A DNA stretch of 64,000 nucleotides from Taenia hydatigena (GCA_036345935.2 JADWOT020000002.1:21268355-21332354); one strand, 5' to 3'. Positions 13,301 through 26,261 are shown, counted from the first letter of the stretch. The notes: generated from the letters alone by a model not told the origin. Translations and numbers: made by a program.

Positions 13301-16300
13301 TTAAAGAAGCCACGACAGCGGAGACAGTAGTGACAGTGGTGGAGATATTTCTAACCACTCGCTCTCTGTCTCGCACCAAACCCATGCAGGCCGCGTTCCC
13401 GCCTTTACAGTCATGCCAACGTTCACGCCTTTGTCCTTGCCCCCGCCCCCCACGTCCCCACTCCTCATTCTGGGAGGCCTTTTTCAACCTCCCTCCCTCC
13501 CGCTTCTGCTTCAAACAAAGGTGACAATGTTTTGCAATGCGTGGGTGCAAAAGTTGCCTCTTCCACCTTTTTTGCCCTTCTTCAGCCAGCCTCCGCTGGA
13601 ATTTCACCCCCCTAAGTTCACTATAATGTGAGCTCAGTAGTGTTCATCTTTAGCCTTTATTTACCAATCCCTTGACCCATTTGTCAACGGGTATGGTAAT
13701 CGAGCGTGAAAATCTACCACTGTTTTGACACCTCATCTGCAAATCCATTACACACAAGACTCGGGCGTATTTTGGTCTCGGGGACACCGTTAATCACAAC
13801 TTTAGAAATTCAAAGTCAAAAACCAGGAGAGTAGTTGCTTACATTACTTGGTATTGCTCTATGGCAATCCGGGTGCCATTCAGTAATGACAATTAGCAAA
13901 CTATTACCAACTTTTGACTAAGTGAACTACCTTTCACCCTACTACTTATATGCACCATCAGTAGAAACACTGCATGATATTTCATCCCATTTTTGCTGTA
14001 GTTCTAATAGAAAACAAAGGTAAGATCCTCCGCCTAACCCTTGTTTTAAAAGGCTTACTTCTGCTCTGCTATTCTGACTATTATAATACATTTAAAAAAC
14101 TCACTTGTTTGTTCTTTTATTCATTCAAAAACTGCCTTCCCCTAACCCCCCAAACAGGTAGGGTATTTGCTACTAAGAGTAAACTTTACGCTTGGCTTCT
14201 GTGCCGTGAAGTTGTTTTTGTTAAGGCGTAGTTTGTTTAACAACAATTCTTTTATTTCTTACGTACATAACTTAATTAAGAAACTCATTCACCCGACTAA
14301 CATGTTCTCCGTCTTTTGTGCTCTCTTTATTTTTCCGCACTTCTGCTTCTTCCGAGTTCTCATTCATCATCCGTTGCACATTTTGGATTTCTCATTTTTC
14401 ATCTCCTCATAGGGCACAATGGAGTCGATTGTTTCAGGCGCCGTTGTAGGTATCCTCTACGCCCTCTTTGCTGGTCAACCGCTAACAATCATGGGCAGCA
14501 CTGGACCCGTCCTCATCTTTGAAAGCATCATATACCGCCTGTGCGAGTGAGTTTTCCGCACTGACCTTCTGCGAAAGTTGTTTTGACCATCGTTATGTAC
14601 TTGACATGATGTTTCGCACTCCCACGGTGAGTTTTGGTTCCCACCCGCTTAAATAAGCATCTTAAGTAGTATTGTAACAGTCATTTAGCTTCTTGCAGTG
14701 TAGATCGTTACCAGAACTCGATCATCCCTTCACCATAAATCTCATCGGGTTCAGCAAACTCCTTCATTCATGGAGGCCCCCTAAAGGACCGCTTTTTGTG
14801 TGCGTTAGAGAGGAAGGGAGAGTACGGACACTGCTGTGATACTGTGAGGGATATAAAGGCTACCGACAATCCGTGCATATTCTGTTTAATATTGACCAAC
14901 TGGAGGAAAGTCACCGAGATTGGGAACTGCGAAGCGTCGCAGAATGCTTCGAAATGAGGGAGAGCGTCGTTCCAAGCTTGCAAACATTCCCAGCGTCCAA
15001 ACAGCTAAATAAGGGCTGCTTTCTGTTCTGGGTCACCTACCTGACTTGATTCATCCATGAGGATACACTTCAGCATACCGTCCTAGAAGAACATTGTTAC
15101 CGTCAGACTGGTAACAGAGCTTCACCCTCCCCCCTGACGTTGAAGCCGAATCTGTGTTGTCAAGGCGGTTTTTGGACTTTAAGTAGTAATCTTTGGGTTC
15201 GCCTGCACCTGCCTTCCCTGAAGTATTCTCCACGCGTTGTTCTTTTTGCACAGGTCAAATCGTTGGTCCTATCTCTCCTTCCGTTTTTGGATTGGCATGT
15301 GGGTTGCCCTAATCCTCTTTGTCATGGTTGCCTTCGATCTCTCCGCTCTGGTTCGATTTATCACCCGCTTCACAGAGGAGTCCTTTGCTCTCCTCATCGC
15401 ATTGATTTTCATCTTTGAGGCCATCAAGAAGTCCTACTCAATCGTCGACAAATATCCGGTCAATCTGTGAGTTGGAGAGGCTGAAAACCAGTCCTCACTT
15501 AAATAAACCGGCTCGAGTAGTGAGTGTTCATCTATTTATCCAGCGCATGGAAACCCTTCTTTGCACCTCCGGGGGGTTGTAAGTGTCTGAAAACGGGCAA
15601 TTACACGGATGCAGAACTGCTGGAATACGCACGTGAGGAGTATCCAATCCTCGACTTGCCCTTCGTTGGGACCAATGACACGGATGCGCACCATCACCTC
15701 AACGAGAATGGAGTGAGTAGAGATGGAAAGCCTTTCTCCCATCTCGTGTCAATAGCTAGCTAGCTAGCTGAAAAATCATGCATTTTTCGCCTAGACAATA
15801 GACTGGGACAAATTGAATCAAAATTACTACAGTTGGGAGTCAATGGAGGCACAAAAACAATGCGAGATTCTTCGCGGAAAGTGGAATGACGAGGCGTGCA
15901 AGGGGTTCTACGCTCCCGACATCTTCTTCTTCTGTATCCTCCTGACTGCCTTCTGCTTCTTTCTTTCCTACGGTCTGCGAAGTCTGCGTAATTCGCGTTT
16001 CTTCCCATCTCGTGTAAGTTTAGGCATAACTCACGTCGTGGTGTGGAATGGAACCGCTGTGGCCGAGTCCCCTAGTGCGAATCAAGTGTTGCTTTTTTGA
16101 ATGAGTTGGAGCGGAGCTTTGCCAGTCTTGGCGTCTAGCTCCTTCCTCGATTTACATCTGTCGAGTTGTCAGCTCAGTTGTTTTAAAGAATTGTTACTCA
16201 ACGAATAGTTGAGTTGATGCCTTTGATGTCCAAATTGCTTCTACTTTCAGATCCGTTCGCTGATCTCGGACTTTGCAGTGCTCATTGCCATCGTCATTTG

Positions 16301-19192
16301 CAGTCTCATCGACTTCTTCAGCGGTCTCCACACACCGAAGCTCCTCGTGCCCATATCCTTCGAACCTACCCTCGGTTACAACGTAAGCAACTAGTTTTAC
16401 ATACCGTCATGACCTCGTGGCATTTCTCTAAATCCCTCCTGTGCTACGGGTCTAGTAAATCTATGCTCACACTCTCTCTATGTTCACTAACCTCCTCGGT
16501 GAACACGTTTTGAAGTAAGGACGGTGATCTTTGCCAAAACGCGATGGAAGAACGGCTTCCGCTACCGGCGGGGAGGGGGGGGGCTTTCATCGACTAGTCC
16601 TACTTCGAGATCAGTGGTGAAGGTCTATCGGATCCGACCCAATCGAAATAGGCTAAAAAAACGAGTACTTAGATGGTGCGAGAGCCTTACAGCTACCCGA
16701 GAGGTGCGATTAGCATCCAAAATGTGCTAACTGGAGAACATCATCAATTACTTGGCACTTATTTCCATGTGAAACCCTCCTTTCTTCTCGGATCATCCAA
16801 GCTTTTGAGATGGCAGAAGCAGAAGCATGATCGCCAGGAACGCTGAGGTAAACCCTCCCGTTATCCCGTTTCCCCGCCGATGGCATAGGTGTCTGGCGTC
16901 AGTCTCTTCACTCTTCTAGACAGCCTTGGCAGAACTACTCTTGCATCTTCAGAGGTCGCTTTGTTAAATCTCTTATGATAATTTCACCCTGCCGAATCTT
17001 CCCCTGGAATAGGTAATTGCCGAAGGCATTGAATTGTAGAAACGTGGTTGGATAATCCCACCCTTCAACGGTAATCCCTGGTGGTCCTCACTGGTTGCTG
17101 CTGGTCCTGCTCTTCTGGCGGTAATCTTGATCTTCATGGATCAACAGATCACCGCTGTCATTGTCAATCGACGTGAGAATAAGCTGAAGGTGAGGAAAGT
17201 CAAGAGGTGATACGCGTAATGCCGGTTTTCAATGCTTTCTCCTGCTTTTGTCTGTAGAAAGGAGCCGGCTATCACCTTGATCTGTTGATAGTGACAATCA
17301 CCATAGCCGTCAACTCGGTACTGGGCATCCCCTGGTTCGTGGCAGCCACAGTGCTATCTATCAATCATGTAATCTCTTTGAAAAAAGAATCCGAATCGGC
17401 AGCACCGGGTGAGCGGCCCATCTTTCTCGGCTGTCGTGAACAACGTGTCACAGGCTTCTTCATCTTCCTCTTCATTGGCCTCTCCGTCTTCATGTCCTCC
17501 ATCCTTCGTGTAAGTGTGGTATCATCCCGCTTTCCCTTGCTCCCTCCATCTTTACAAGACTCTCTTCAGCAATCCATCATCCCTCTTAACTCATCAACAG
17601 CGCATCCCCATGGCAGTGCTGTACGGTGTCTTCCTCCTCATGGGTATCACCTCACTAAACGGTCTTCAACTGATGGAAAGAGTTGGACTCTTCTTCACAC
17701 CGGCCAAATACCAACCTGACTATACCTATCTGCGGTGCGTCAGCCCTCTCAAATGCGCTCTCTCTAGACGTCAAAATTGTTAATTTCTCTTTTTCTCTCT
17801 CTGCATTCAGTCATGTGCGTTTGGGTCGGGTTCACCTATTCACGGTCATCCAGGTGTTGTGCCTTATCCTCCTCTATGTCATCAAATCTGTTCATCAAAT
17901 CTCCATCCTCTTTCCCCTCATGGTGCGTCTTTCTCCCGCCTCTTCCCCTCCTCCTCCTTCTCTCTCTACTCCTGCCTACTTTTATTCCCTCCAATATTAC
18001 ACTCTGTTGGGCGTTTCTAGGTGCTTGCGATGTGCTTTGTGCGTCGTGCGCTAGATTTCGTCTTCACACAAGAAGAATTGTACTGGCTTGACGATATCCT
18101 TCCCGACAGTTCGTGTTCTCGCAAACGCAAATCCACCTCCACCGGTCCGGGTCGTCGATATCCCTCCGCCAACGATTTCAGTAGCAAGGTTAGTGGCATT
18201 TCTCCATCCTTTCCAACACACGAGCGTGGAGTGAGTCAGACTTGTGTTTGGCAATTTGTAGGATTCTCTACCCCTCTCCCAACCCATATTGCTTAATACG
18301 GAGGAGAAGGTTAGTTTTCTTTTTCTTCTTTATCCTAACACGGGGGTTACTTCTTCTTTGTCCTTATTTGTGTGGAAATGAGTAAAGTTTGTTGTAACCT
18401 CATTTTTTTCCAGACCGATCAGGTAGTTGGCGCGTTTGTGTGGCCTTTCACGTTGCGTGTGCGTGTGGTTTCTGTCCGTCTGCAAAAAAAATTTTTTTTC
18501 CCTGTTTGGCAATTTGTAGCCCTTCAGTGTCAGTGATGAGGTCTCCAAGACGCTGATTTGGCGACAACTCTCGGGCATCGGATTGGTCAATCAAGGCGGT
18601 GACGATGGGGATGGGAAGACGTGAGTTTTTTCACTCCTGTCCCACCGTTCACAAGGGTGCGTGTGTGTGTGTAATCTTAAACACTTCCAAATAGTCACCT
18701 CCTCAGGGGTAGAGTCTTCCTCATCTGGTAACGTCTAGATTTTGTAAAGAGTCGAGGTAGAAGCGCCATTACGCCTTGTTTGGCTGTTCACTATCTTGTA
18801 TCAGTGATTATCCTGTTTTTTTTCACTTCAGTAGTCGACGCGACCGCAAGAAGAAGGAGAAGCGACGTCACCATCGCAGCGGCGGTGGTGGTGGCTACAG
18901 CAGCGGCAACGAGACGAGCGATTCACACCGGGGCAGCGGTGGTGGTGGTGGTGGAGGTCGATTCCGTGCTCTGCGCCTCTTTAGCAGCGATTTTGATGGT
19001 GCTATTGGACGTGATATTGCCGTTCTCTTCCATGCCAACGAGACGGATTCGGCAGGAGGTGGAGCAAATCCACCAGCAACAACCACACCTCTCACCACAA
19101 TTGCTCATCTGCCTACACCGGAGATAAAGATTAATCCACCGTCTCACCAAACCTCACCATCGGCTTCACGACGAAATTCGGGTGATTACTAG
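7333..19192 (+). CDS. SLC4: SLC4-family sodium/bicarbonate cotransporter (5' end missing)
   Basis: Plasma-membrane carrier of bicarbonate/carbonate, probably with sodium. Eighteen exons join in frame to 1,040 codons plus TAG: 7333-7578, 8415-8561, 10776-11128, 11672-11846, 14413-14546, 15254-15466, 15544-15712, 15795-16013, 16251-16382, 17040-17189, 17258-17509, 17601-17734, 17811-17922, 18021-18188, 18262-18309, 18414-18422, 18520-18620, 18832-19192. Family signatures seen: [13 protein letters not shown] and LLAGIDEF (cytoplasmic domain), [16 protein letters not shown] before helix 1, [95 protein letters not shown] and [11 protein letters not shown]. The large third outer loop has three N-glycosylation sequons (NYT, NDT, NGT) and four Cys. 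The C-tail is Lys/Arg-, Gly- and Ser-rich. The loop and the RGW region resemble the electrogenic NBCe branch, but ion coupling cannot be settled here. The first half of the N-terminal domain is not found. Confidence 0.94.
15762..15777. repeat. Short TAGC tandem repeat in an SLC4 intron
   Basis: Four tandem TAGC units lie in the 82-nt intron between exons 15544-15712 and 15795-16013. Confidence 0.8.
18262..18422 (+). other. Two small in-phase exons of the SLC4 C-tail (possible cassettes)
   Basis: Exon 18262-18309 (48 nt, [16 protein letters not shown]) and exon 18414-18422 (9 nt, TDQ) both start and end in phase 0. Either or both can be skipped without breaking the frame between 18188 and 18520. 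The 9-nt exon has a good CATTTTTTTCCAG acceptor and a CAG|GTAGTT donor. Its use is inferred, not proven. Confidence 0.5.
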
Positions 19193-20601
19193 ATGGCCAT
19201 ATCTGCCCTACCGGTAAATCATCGGCATCATCATCATCACCACCATCCAACTAACCAACCACCTAGTCATCATCAGACCAATCTCCTCTCACTTCTGTGC
19301 TCAACCGATTGTTCCCTCGTGCACTGTAGGAGCCAGTGTGGGTGTGCGCTTGTCCCCTTGCCCAATCGATTGTTGGCTGACAAAAAAACTGCCTCCATTC
19401 CTCTGTGTAAGCTCATTCTTTCCTAGACCTCCCCCTTTCCCCTCCTCGCCACCTCTCCCTCCTTCACCACGTAGATGAGGCAGACCAGTCTAGTAGTAGC
19501 AGTAGTAGCAGTAGTTTCCGTGTTTCCGCGTGTGTGCGTGTGCGTGTGTGTTCACGCTGTCCACTTTCGCTTCCATTCCATTGCACTCTCACCGATTGAC
19601 CTTTATACTCTCCTCTCCCTCTATTACCTCTTCTTCTTCCCTATTATTCTCACACTGTCTCCTGCTGCCATGAACCTGCGCTCCATTTCCAATTCTATAT
19701 TATGCCCCATTATGAGGGATAGCAAAGATGCATACACATTGAACTACCTATTTACCTTACCTACAATAAGAGCAGTTATCCTGCCAAACTATTCACCTTT
19801 AGTAGAAAAGAAATACTACACATGCCACCTCCTTTTTATGCCTTCCAGTCCGGCTGGTAGGGCAAGCGGTCGCTCCCAGGACTTCTGGAGGACCAGCGCA
19901 AGATTGTTGTGCAGTGCTGTAGGCAATGAAGGGGCGAATGGTCGGCCGGAAAGATCCTCCTGGGTGGGGTCAGGTCGGGTCAGCGTGTCTGTCTTGAAGG
20001 GGGGCTGGGTCGGACGCTGGTGTCGTGGTCATTCCACTTAATTAGTTCCAATATCCCGTACTTACACGAAAAGTTTTGGAAAAGTCAAAGCTCTTTGAAA
20101 ATCATGCAGTAAGACGAATATCTGCAAGAAAATCTGAAAAGTATTAACTACTGCGTCTTGATTAGGCCTCTTTAACTACTCCTATAAAAAGAGTATTTAG
20201 CGAAATTTGCGTGTCACATAGCACAAAATGTCATGCCCTGAGCAATAATTGCAGTAGCACAAGCAGTCAAATACTCTAGAAGTGTTTTAAAAAGCACGGT
20301 TAATTGAAATTTTACATTTTTAAGTCGAAGTACATTGTAACCTTTTATTAGCTATATTTGTTTAAATAACTTGGCGCACACTAAGGTCGACCTCAACTCG
20401 CAGGTGGTTTGTCAAATGCGTGATAATGCGGTCAATCGGAGTGATAACAGCGTTAGTAACATTATTAGTAAAAGAACATTCAGCTATCATATACGAAAGC
20501 AGTCTTTATCATGGAAAAGTATTTCAGATATCTTGCCCTATCTTCTAGGAATTAAGTTACCTCTCGAGATTTTGTTACCATAAACATGAAAGTCTCCTTA
20601 G
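19193..20601. other. 3' untranslated / intergenic stretch
   Basis: Follows the transporter stop. The first 300 bases carry CAT repeats (19221-19245) and pyrimidine tracts typical of a 3' UTR, with (TAG)n and GTGTGT runs near 19485-19550. The missing first exon(s) of the following membrane-protein gene should lie here. I could not identify a signal peptide or the conserved F-C-F motif of that family. Confidence 0.5.
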
Positions 20602-23600
20602 GTTTGAAATTGCCTATCCAGAAGTAAAAAGATAGTTTGCATATTTATATGGAAAATAGATTCTGGGCTCAGTATTCCTAAATGCTTATTGGAACGCACC
20701 GGAGATATGGGACGTTGCATACTCTTCGCGGATGGTGTGACAGATTAAGATTTGACTTACATGCGCATCTTTTAGACATGCGAGGAAAAACTCATACTTT
20801 TGCAGAATATTTCTCCTAGTCAAAAATTTTTGCTGTCTGCCGAGGAGAATAGCTGGTGCGAGCACGTCGACTTGAGGAACTTTGCCCATCCTTTTAAATT
20901 GCCCGATTTTCGTGAGGCTGAAAGTGGCATGGTAGAGCGGATGGTAGAAATTGATTCTCGCTATCGAAATCATTCCCGCCATGACTTTCCTCGTCAACTC
21001 TACACCTTTCCTCTAGAAAGTCACCATTCAAGCATTCTTCAATCCGTCTATGCACTCTACCGTTCTGACTCTAGCGTATCTCCCAATTGGGTTTACTGTA
21101 AATCACCTGACATTACTTTTACTCCGGGAGAAATTTCCTGGTTTTTTTTTGCTTTGGATAGCTGTGAAGCGAAGGCAAGTGTTGCTTGTTACCTCTCATG
21201 CTTACCGGTTTCAGGAACCGTATAAGGAGAATGGAAAAGAAAATTACCGGCCCGTGTATTACCGCCTTGAAATGCAAAATGGGAAGGGTGGTGGGAATTT
21301 GTTCCGAAGACACTTCTCTCTCGATGATTTTGGTATTTTGAAGTTGCTCATATTTTACCCAATTTCAGTACTTGTTTTATCTTTTTTTTAAAACAATGCA
21401 TCTAACTTATAGGTAGTTTGGAGACCGTTTTGATTTTTTGGGTAGCCTCAATCGGAACTCTTTTCATCGGTGGTTGGATACTAAGTAAGGCAAACTCAAT
21501 CTTCTTAGCACTTTACTATTATCTTTTTGTTAAAATTAAACGATTTGACGAATGCTTTAATTAAGCCCTTTCGATTATTCGAAGCGATGTGAATTTCCAA
21601 CTGCCTTTTTTGACTGGTAAACAACAATATTCGTCCAAAGACTTTAGTTGGTGCTAGTGAGAGTTTGTGAGGAAGGCTGACTGCTATGGATTCAGTTTGA
21701 GTGAATACAATGATATTTGCTTGTTCTCATATATTTTCCAAGCAAATGAAAAATTGAGCAGATCAGTGAATTATTCGATGGAATAATGGATCAATCCAGA
21801 ATAACTGAAAACAAATGTTGATATAGGATCGATAACTTAGCAGATAACGTTATGAGTAATTGGATCAAGGAAGCAGGAAAGGATTAGATAAGTTATAGCA
21901 ACCATCGCTAGAGGAAGGGACTGATGCGACTCACTCAAAAGTTCTTTTCGAACTCTAAAAGACCTAATTCTTCATCACATTCCAACTTACTAACTTTTAT
22001 GGAATAATTTTAAGTAAATAAACTAGAATTGCACCTGGCGGATACATCTTGACCGGTGAGAGCCACATTCCCCCATTGCTACCGACAGGATTTCATACCT
22101 ACTGAAATGAAACATAAGTAGCTGTGCAGATCGATGTCTTACCTCTTCTGTAGTAATGTCCAAAGATAAGAGCCACCTACGACATCCACTGCTTCTCTTC
22201 TTCGGGGTATTCCTGTTCACCTTTCTGAAGTGGCTTTTTGCTCTCATGTGCATGGGTCACCTGTCCAATGCTGGTCGACGGCCACAGTGGTTGGAGATTA
22301 TCAGTGAGTTTGAGTTGGTTTTTGAAAATTTAAAAGAGTTGGAAAAAAACGAGAAGGTGAATAATGTTTTGTGTGACAAGATTCAATGGAAAATGGGTCG
22401 AATCGACCCGATGACTAGCAGTTGAGTAACGAATCGAGTCGAATTACCCTGTACGACGGTTTGTAATAGAGACTGGTATAAGAACTCTCGATCACTGTCA
22501 TGGTAGTCCTATCGCTAGAACCCAAGAGAAACTCCATTGCCTATTCCATATTCTCTAAAAGAATAGGCTTTGAATATGTGTGCGTATGTGTGTGGGGTTG
22601 CATGCGCTCAGGACTGCTTCCTTACTGGTTGATAGACCATTTCATTCGATGTTCCACTCTTGACGGAATAGCCCAAAGGTGCTCAAATGGTCTGTTAACA
22701 AATGAAATTCCATAGGTCTTGAGTTTCTGACCCCGTTGTATGCATTATTACATCATACTTGCTACTCAAATGGCAATATAAGTAGCTAGGTACGTTTTTG
22801 TCACTTGCTGATTTGTCAATTATAGGCGACCTTATGGGCGGTGCCGCCAACTGCGCTTTAGTTGCTTTATTGCTGCTTCTTGCTTCTGGCTACCGCATTG
22901 TCCACAGAGATCCCGGCAAGCGTCTGAAGATTACTCTCATAGCAACAGTAGTCATCTATGGACTCGTTCAACTTGCCTGCGGAATCACGACCACGTTGGT
23001 AGGTTGCAAAAGTGTTCTTGCAATTGCTAGGTCGCTTCTGTCCAGATGCTGAGCGTCTTTGTCTTAGTCGCCTCTTTTTTGCGCCTATTCTAAGATTTTT
23101 TGTGTTTCTTTACAGTCATCCACTCTGATTCCATCCGTCCAATGTGTATGCTCTCTTTCCCATCATTTTGTGCATTAAACAATTGTAGCTTCAAACTCTG
23201 CCGGTGTGACCTCTTCTTCCCCCACATTTTACATCCATTCATCCTCGATCGACTCACGAGCGCATTTATTTAGAGATGCCTGCCTAGCAGTTCCTTCAAA
23301 GATGACACAAGACACAAAACAAGGCTCTGCATTAAAAGTAATCATGAGAAGTGGCCTGCACAGCCCTTGACAATTTGAAAGGTAGAGATCTGTGACTAAT
23401 TGTTGACAAGTGTGTTTGTTTGAGCCGATCACATAACAACGAAGCCAGGGTCCGCAGTGTTAATGGGACATGTGGTATTGTCGCTTATGTATCCAAGCCG
23501 GTGAACATGTTCGCAACTGGTGTCTTAACGACGGCGCATTGGCGATAAATGCCTATTTATTTATTCATTTACAATCAAACGATTTCCCTCTAGTAAAAGC

Positions 23601-24842
23601 ACAGTCTTTGCGACTCTGATAAGTTCTCGGTCCTGGTAAACAAACAATCGACCTGCAAAAAGTGTGCAAGGTACCTAGAGCATTTCAAATTACTTGACTA
23701 GAATGAGCTAAAATAGGGGATAAAGTGTCTTCTTGGGAAGCAAATCACTTTTGGATTCACCGTCTCATACATGTTGTCATTGGTAATGTTAACCCCACTC
23801 GATTTCTTATTTACTTTAATTACTAATTTGCAAGTTGCAAGATTTTACTTCTGGAAACGTGTATTCTTATTACAATGACGCTTTCAATGGAGTGCGCTTT
23901 CCTAATTATGGCTTTTTAAGTTACTGCTTAGATATCGACTGCTACTTACAAAAATTGGGTAGCATTGACGGACCATTGGAATGGAATTAAATGGACGTTA
24001 GTAGAATAGCTAACATGTAGTGTAGTATCAATTTAATTTTGAAAAATAACCTATTTTTGCGTGAAATGACCCAGGCAATGCTTTATAGGGTCAGGCGTTA
24101 TGAGATTTACTTGATCATTCTCCTGCTTTGATTTAAGGCTTTTGACTCGGGTCGAGCCAAATATCTCTACCATTCACCTACGGGCTACACTTTGGTAGCC
24201 CTGAACGTAGTCGCATGGCTGGATTTTCTGTTGGTTGCAATGTACACGAACACTCATTGGCCGGCAAAACGCCTTTTCTATTTACAACTGATCTGCTTTT
24301 ACTCGGTTTGGTGGGTTGCCTCCCCTTCCTTCCAGCAATGACTTCGACTTGTGTCTAGGTTTTGGATTTTGCCAATAATTCTTATCATCAATGGTGACTA
24401 CATCGCCCTCTGGCGTCGTCTCGCGCTGCACCGGTCGATAGCAAGTACGGCCGACCTCGCAGCCCACGTATACTTACTTGTGAGTTACATGGAGGAGACA
24501 TACTTCCTAATTATTTGCAATGCGAAGACCCTATTCTCCTTTCAGTACATCTTCTGGCCAACTAATATGGCCCAAACTTTCATTCAAGCCGACGCAACTG
24601 GTGAGGGAGATGTCACAAGTCTAACTCAAGCACCTCGTACCTCAATCACACCAGTAACAGTGCCTCCACTCTCCACTGCAACAAAATCACCACGAGGCAA
24701 GGCATCGAGAACTGAGTTAGACGATGGTGGTCAGGCTTCGTCAAAGCCCAGAGAATCGAAAACTCCTTCAGTAACGCCAAGAAAGGACGAGACACCGGAC
24801 AAAGACGCAAAATCAAACTTTCTAAAGAAGCTGATGCAGTGA
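20602..24842 (+). CDS. GPR180/TMEM145-family seven-helix membrane protein (first exon missing)
   Basis: The family has a luminal/extracellular N-terminal domain followed by seven helices (Pfam GpcrRhopsn4); its molecular role is poorly defined. Nine exons join in frame to about 507 residues and TGA: 20602-20623, 20776-21174, 21215-21332, 21413-21484, 22154-22303, 22826-22998, 24138-24310, 24359-24479, 24546-24842. Family landmarks: FEIAYPE then TCEEKLILLQNI (human TMEM145 has a similar YPE and Cys-rich run), WFFFALDSCEA, YRLEMQNG..FRRHFSLDDFG just before helix 1, ASGYRI after helix 3, FDSGRAKYLYHSPTGY, and YSVWFWILPIIL. The tail (24600-24840) is Ser/Thr/Pro/Lys-rich, probably cytoplasmic and disordered. 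Oddities: a 22-nt first recognised exon and a 40-nt intron (21175-21214) with a GC donor. It runs the same way as the SLC4 gene and converges on the poly(A) polymerase array. Confidence 0.86.
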
Positions 24843-24975
24843 AGTGGGTCACTGTAGCGAAAAGACCAACGGGAGATGGCAATTGCACTCAATTAACAGC
24901 GCACATAGGGCTTGATTAAAGGGCGAAATCTATGCACCAAGGAGCACATTGTATGCAGTAAAAATTTCCTTTAAA

Positions 24976-24981
24976 ATAAAA
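24976..24981 (+). terminator. AATAAA polyadenylation signal, first candidate
   Basis: Canonical hexamer 134 bases after the TGA of the GPR180/TMEM145-family gene, in an A/T-rich stretch. A second AATAAA follows at 25040-25045, so either could end the transcript. Confidence 0.5.
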
Positions 24982-25039
24982 CATCAAGTACATATATTTG
25001 TCTTTTAAATGATCAGTTGAAATCTGGAAATCGAAAAAA

Positions 25040-25045
25040 AATAAA
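25040..25045 (+). terminator. AATAAA polyadenylation signal, second candidate
   Basis: Hexamer within an A-run followed by a T/GT-rich stretch (TTTTTGTCGACTTTTCGCGTGT), which is the usual downstream-element composition. Confidence 0.5.
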
Positions 25046-25264
25046 GTTTTTGTCGACTTTTCGCGTGTATTTAGTGCAAAATTGGACCTCTTTGCGGTTC
25101 GGCCCACGGGAACGCGTGGACTTTTCTCCGAGTAATCGATAAGCTGTGCGGTAGACTCTAATCGCTATCGATTTTATCCCCTCGCAGGCAAAATCAACTT
25201 ATTAACTACGTATGTTATGCCATGGGAAATATTGATTTTTTGACGCACCTAAACGAAACCCATT

Positions 25265-25375
25265 CAGCTCAGCTGGCTAATTGATCAGCTGACGGACCAA
25301 TCAGCTGACCAACTGGAGGATCAGGTGATTGGTTGGAAGGATTTTGTCTCGCCCGTTTTCAGCTGTCTTTCGCAA
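25265..25375. promoter_or_regulatory. Cluster of CAGCTG (E-box) and CCAAT motifs
   Basis: Within about 110 bases there are four CAGCTG hexamers, one more CAGCT, a GACCAATCAG and an inverted GATTGGTTGG. The density is well above chance by eye. The position between two 3' ends is odd for a promoter, so an enhancer or an antisense/unannotated start is equally possible. Confidence 0.25.
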
Positions 25376-26261
25376 AACCCATCATATCCAATTGTAAGCA
25401 TTAAATTGCCATTTTTTCTTCGATCACTAAGTCAACAAAGCCATTACGATGCCCCGCAATGAATTAAAACAAATCTGAAAATGACCTTCATGGTAGAAGA
25501 ATGATGTCTGCTTTGGCACTTGTCAATATCTCAACTGCAACGCGCACTTCATGGGCTGACAGTGCTTGCATGAAGTATGCAATCACTTATTCTGGACTAA
25601 ATCTAGGTACTTCGGTGGATTTACCAACAAAATCCCACGTAAACATCAACCACTAGAGCTCGGGAGTTGCATTTCCCCGATAGTGCCATTGCTTGGTCAC
25701 CTACTCAACTACTGTGTCACCGTCTAAACAACAGCTCAATCGATCTGTGTCAGTCACAATCAAGTGCCATTAGTCATTGTAGACTAACGAGAGACGCAAG
25801 TCACACATTCCTGATGCCAGTAGCGAATATGCCCGGTTCGACCGACATCATTATCCCCACTAGCATCGCTCACTGACTTTTGAATTAGACTTAATTAAAA
25901 GGGATTTGTGGATGAAACAAGCGCTAATTTACCATGCAAGGGTTGCTCCCCACGATTTGCCACAGGGATCCCTCGCCAAATAGTGCTGTACAAATCCCCA
26001 TTCTCACAGTTTTGCACCCAAAACCTGCAACTTCACTCATTCTTTTTTTTGAGCCAAAGGGAGAAAAGGACATAGGTTAACACACACACACATAAAATAA
26101 AATGGACCACGTTAAGTTATTTAGTCACATATCCAACTGCCCTGCTGGCTTATCCGCCCAATCAATCAATGAATCGTTAGTGAAGGAGAGAAAAGTGAGT
26201 GGGAACTGAAATAGAAAGAAACCACCGGCTTTATCGCCATTGACGGAACCGTCATTAAAGT

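Larger units (their letters stand above)
24843..26261. other. Gap between convergent genes
   Basis: Holds the 3' untranslated sequence of the membrane-protein gene on the left and of poly(A) polymerase copy A on the right. It includes a compact cluster of CAGCTG and CCAAT-type sites near 25265-25375 and a short CA repeat at 26082-26093. No coding exon recognised. Confidence 0.6.
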
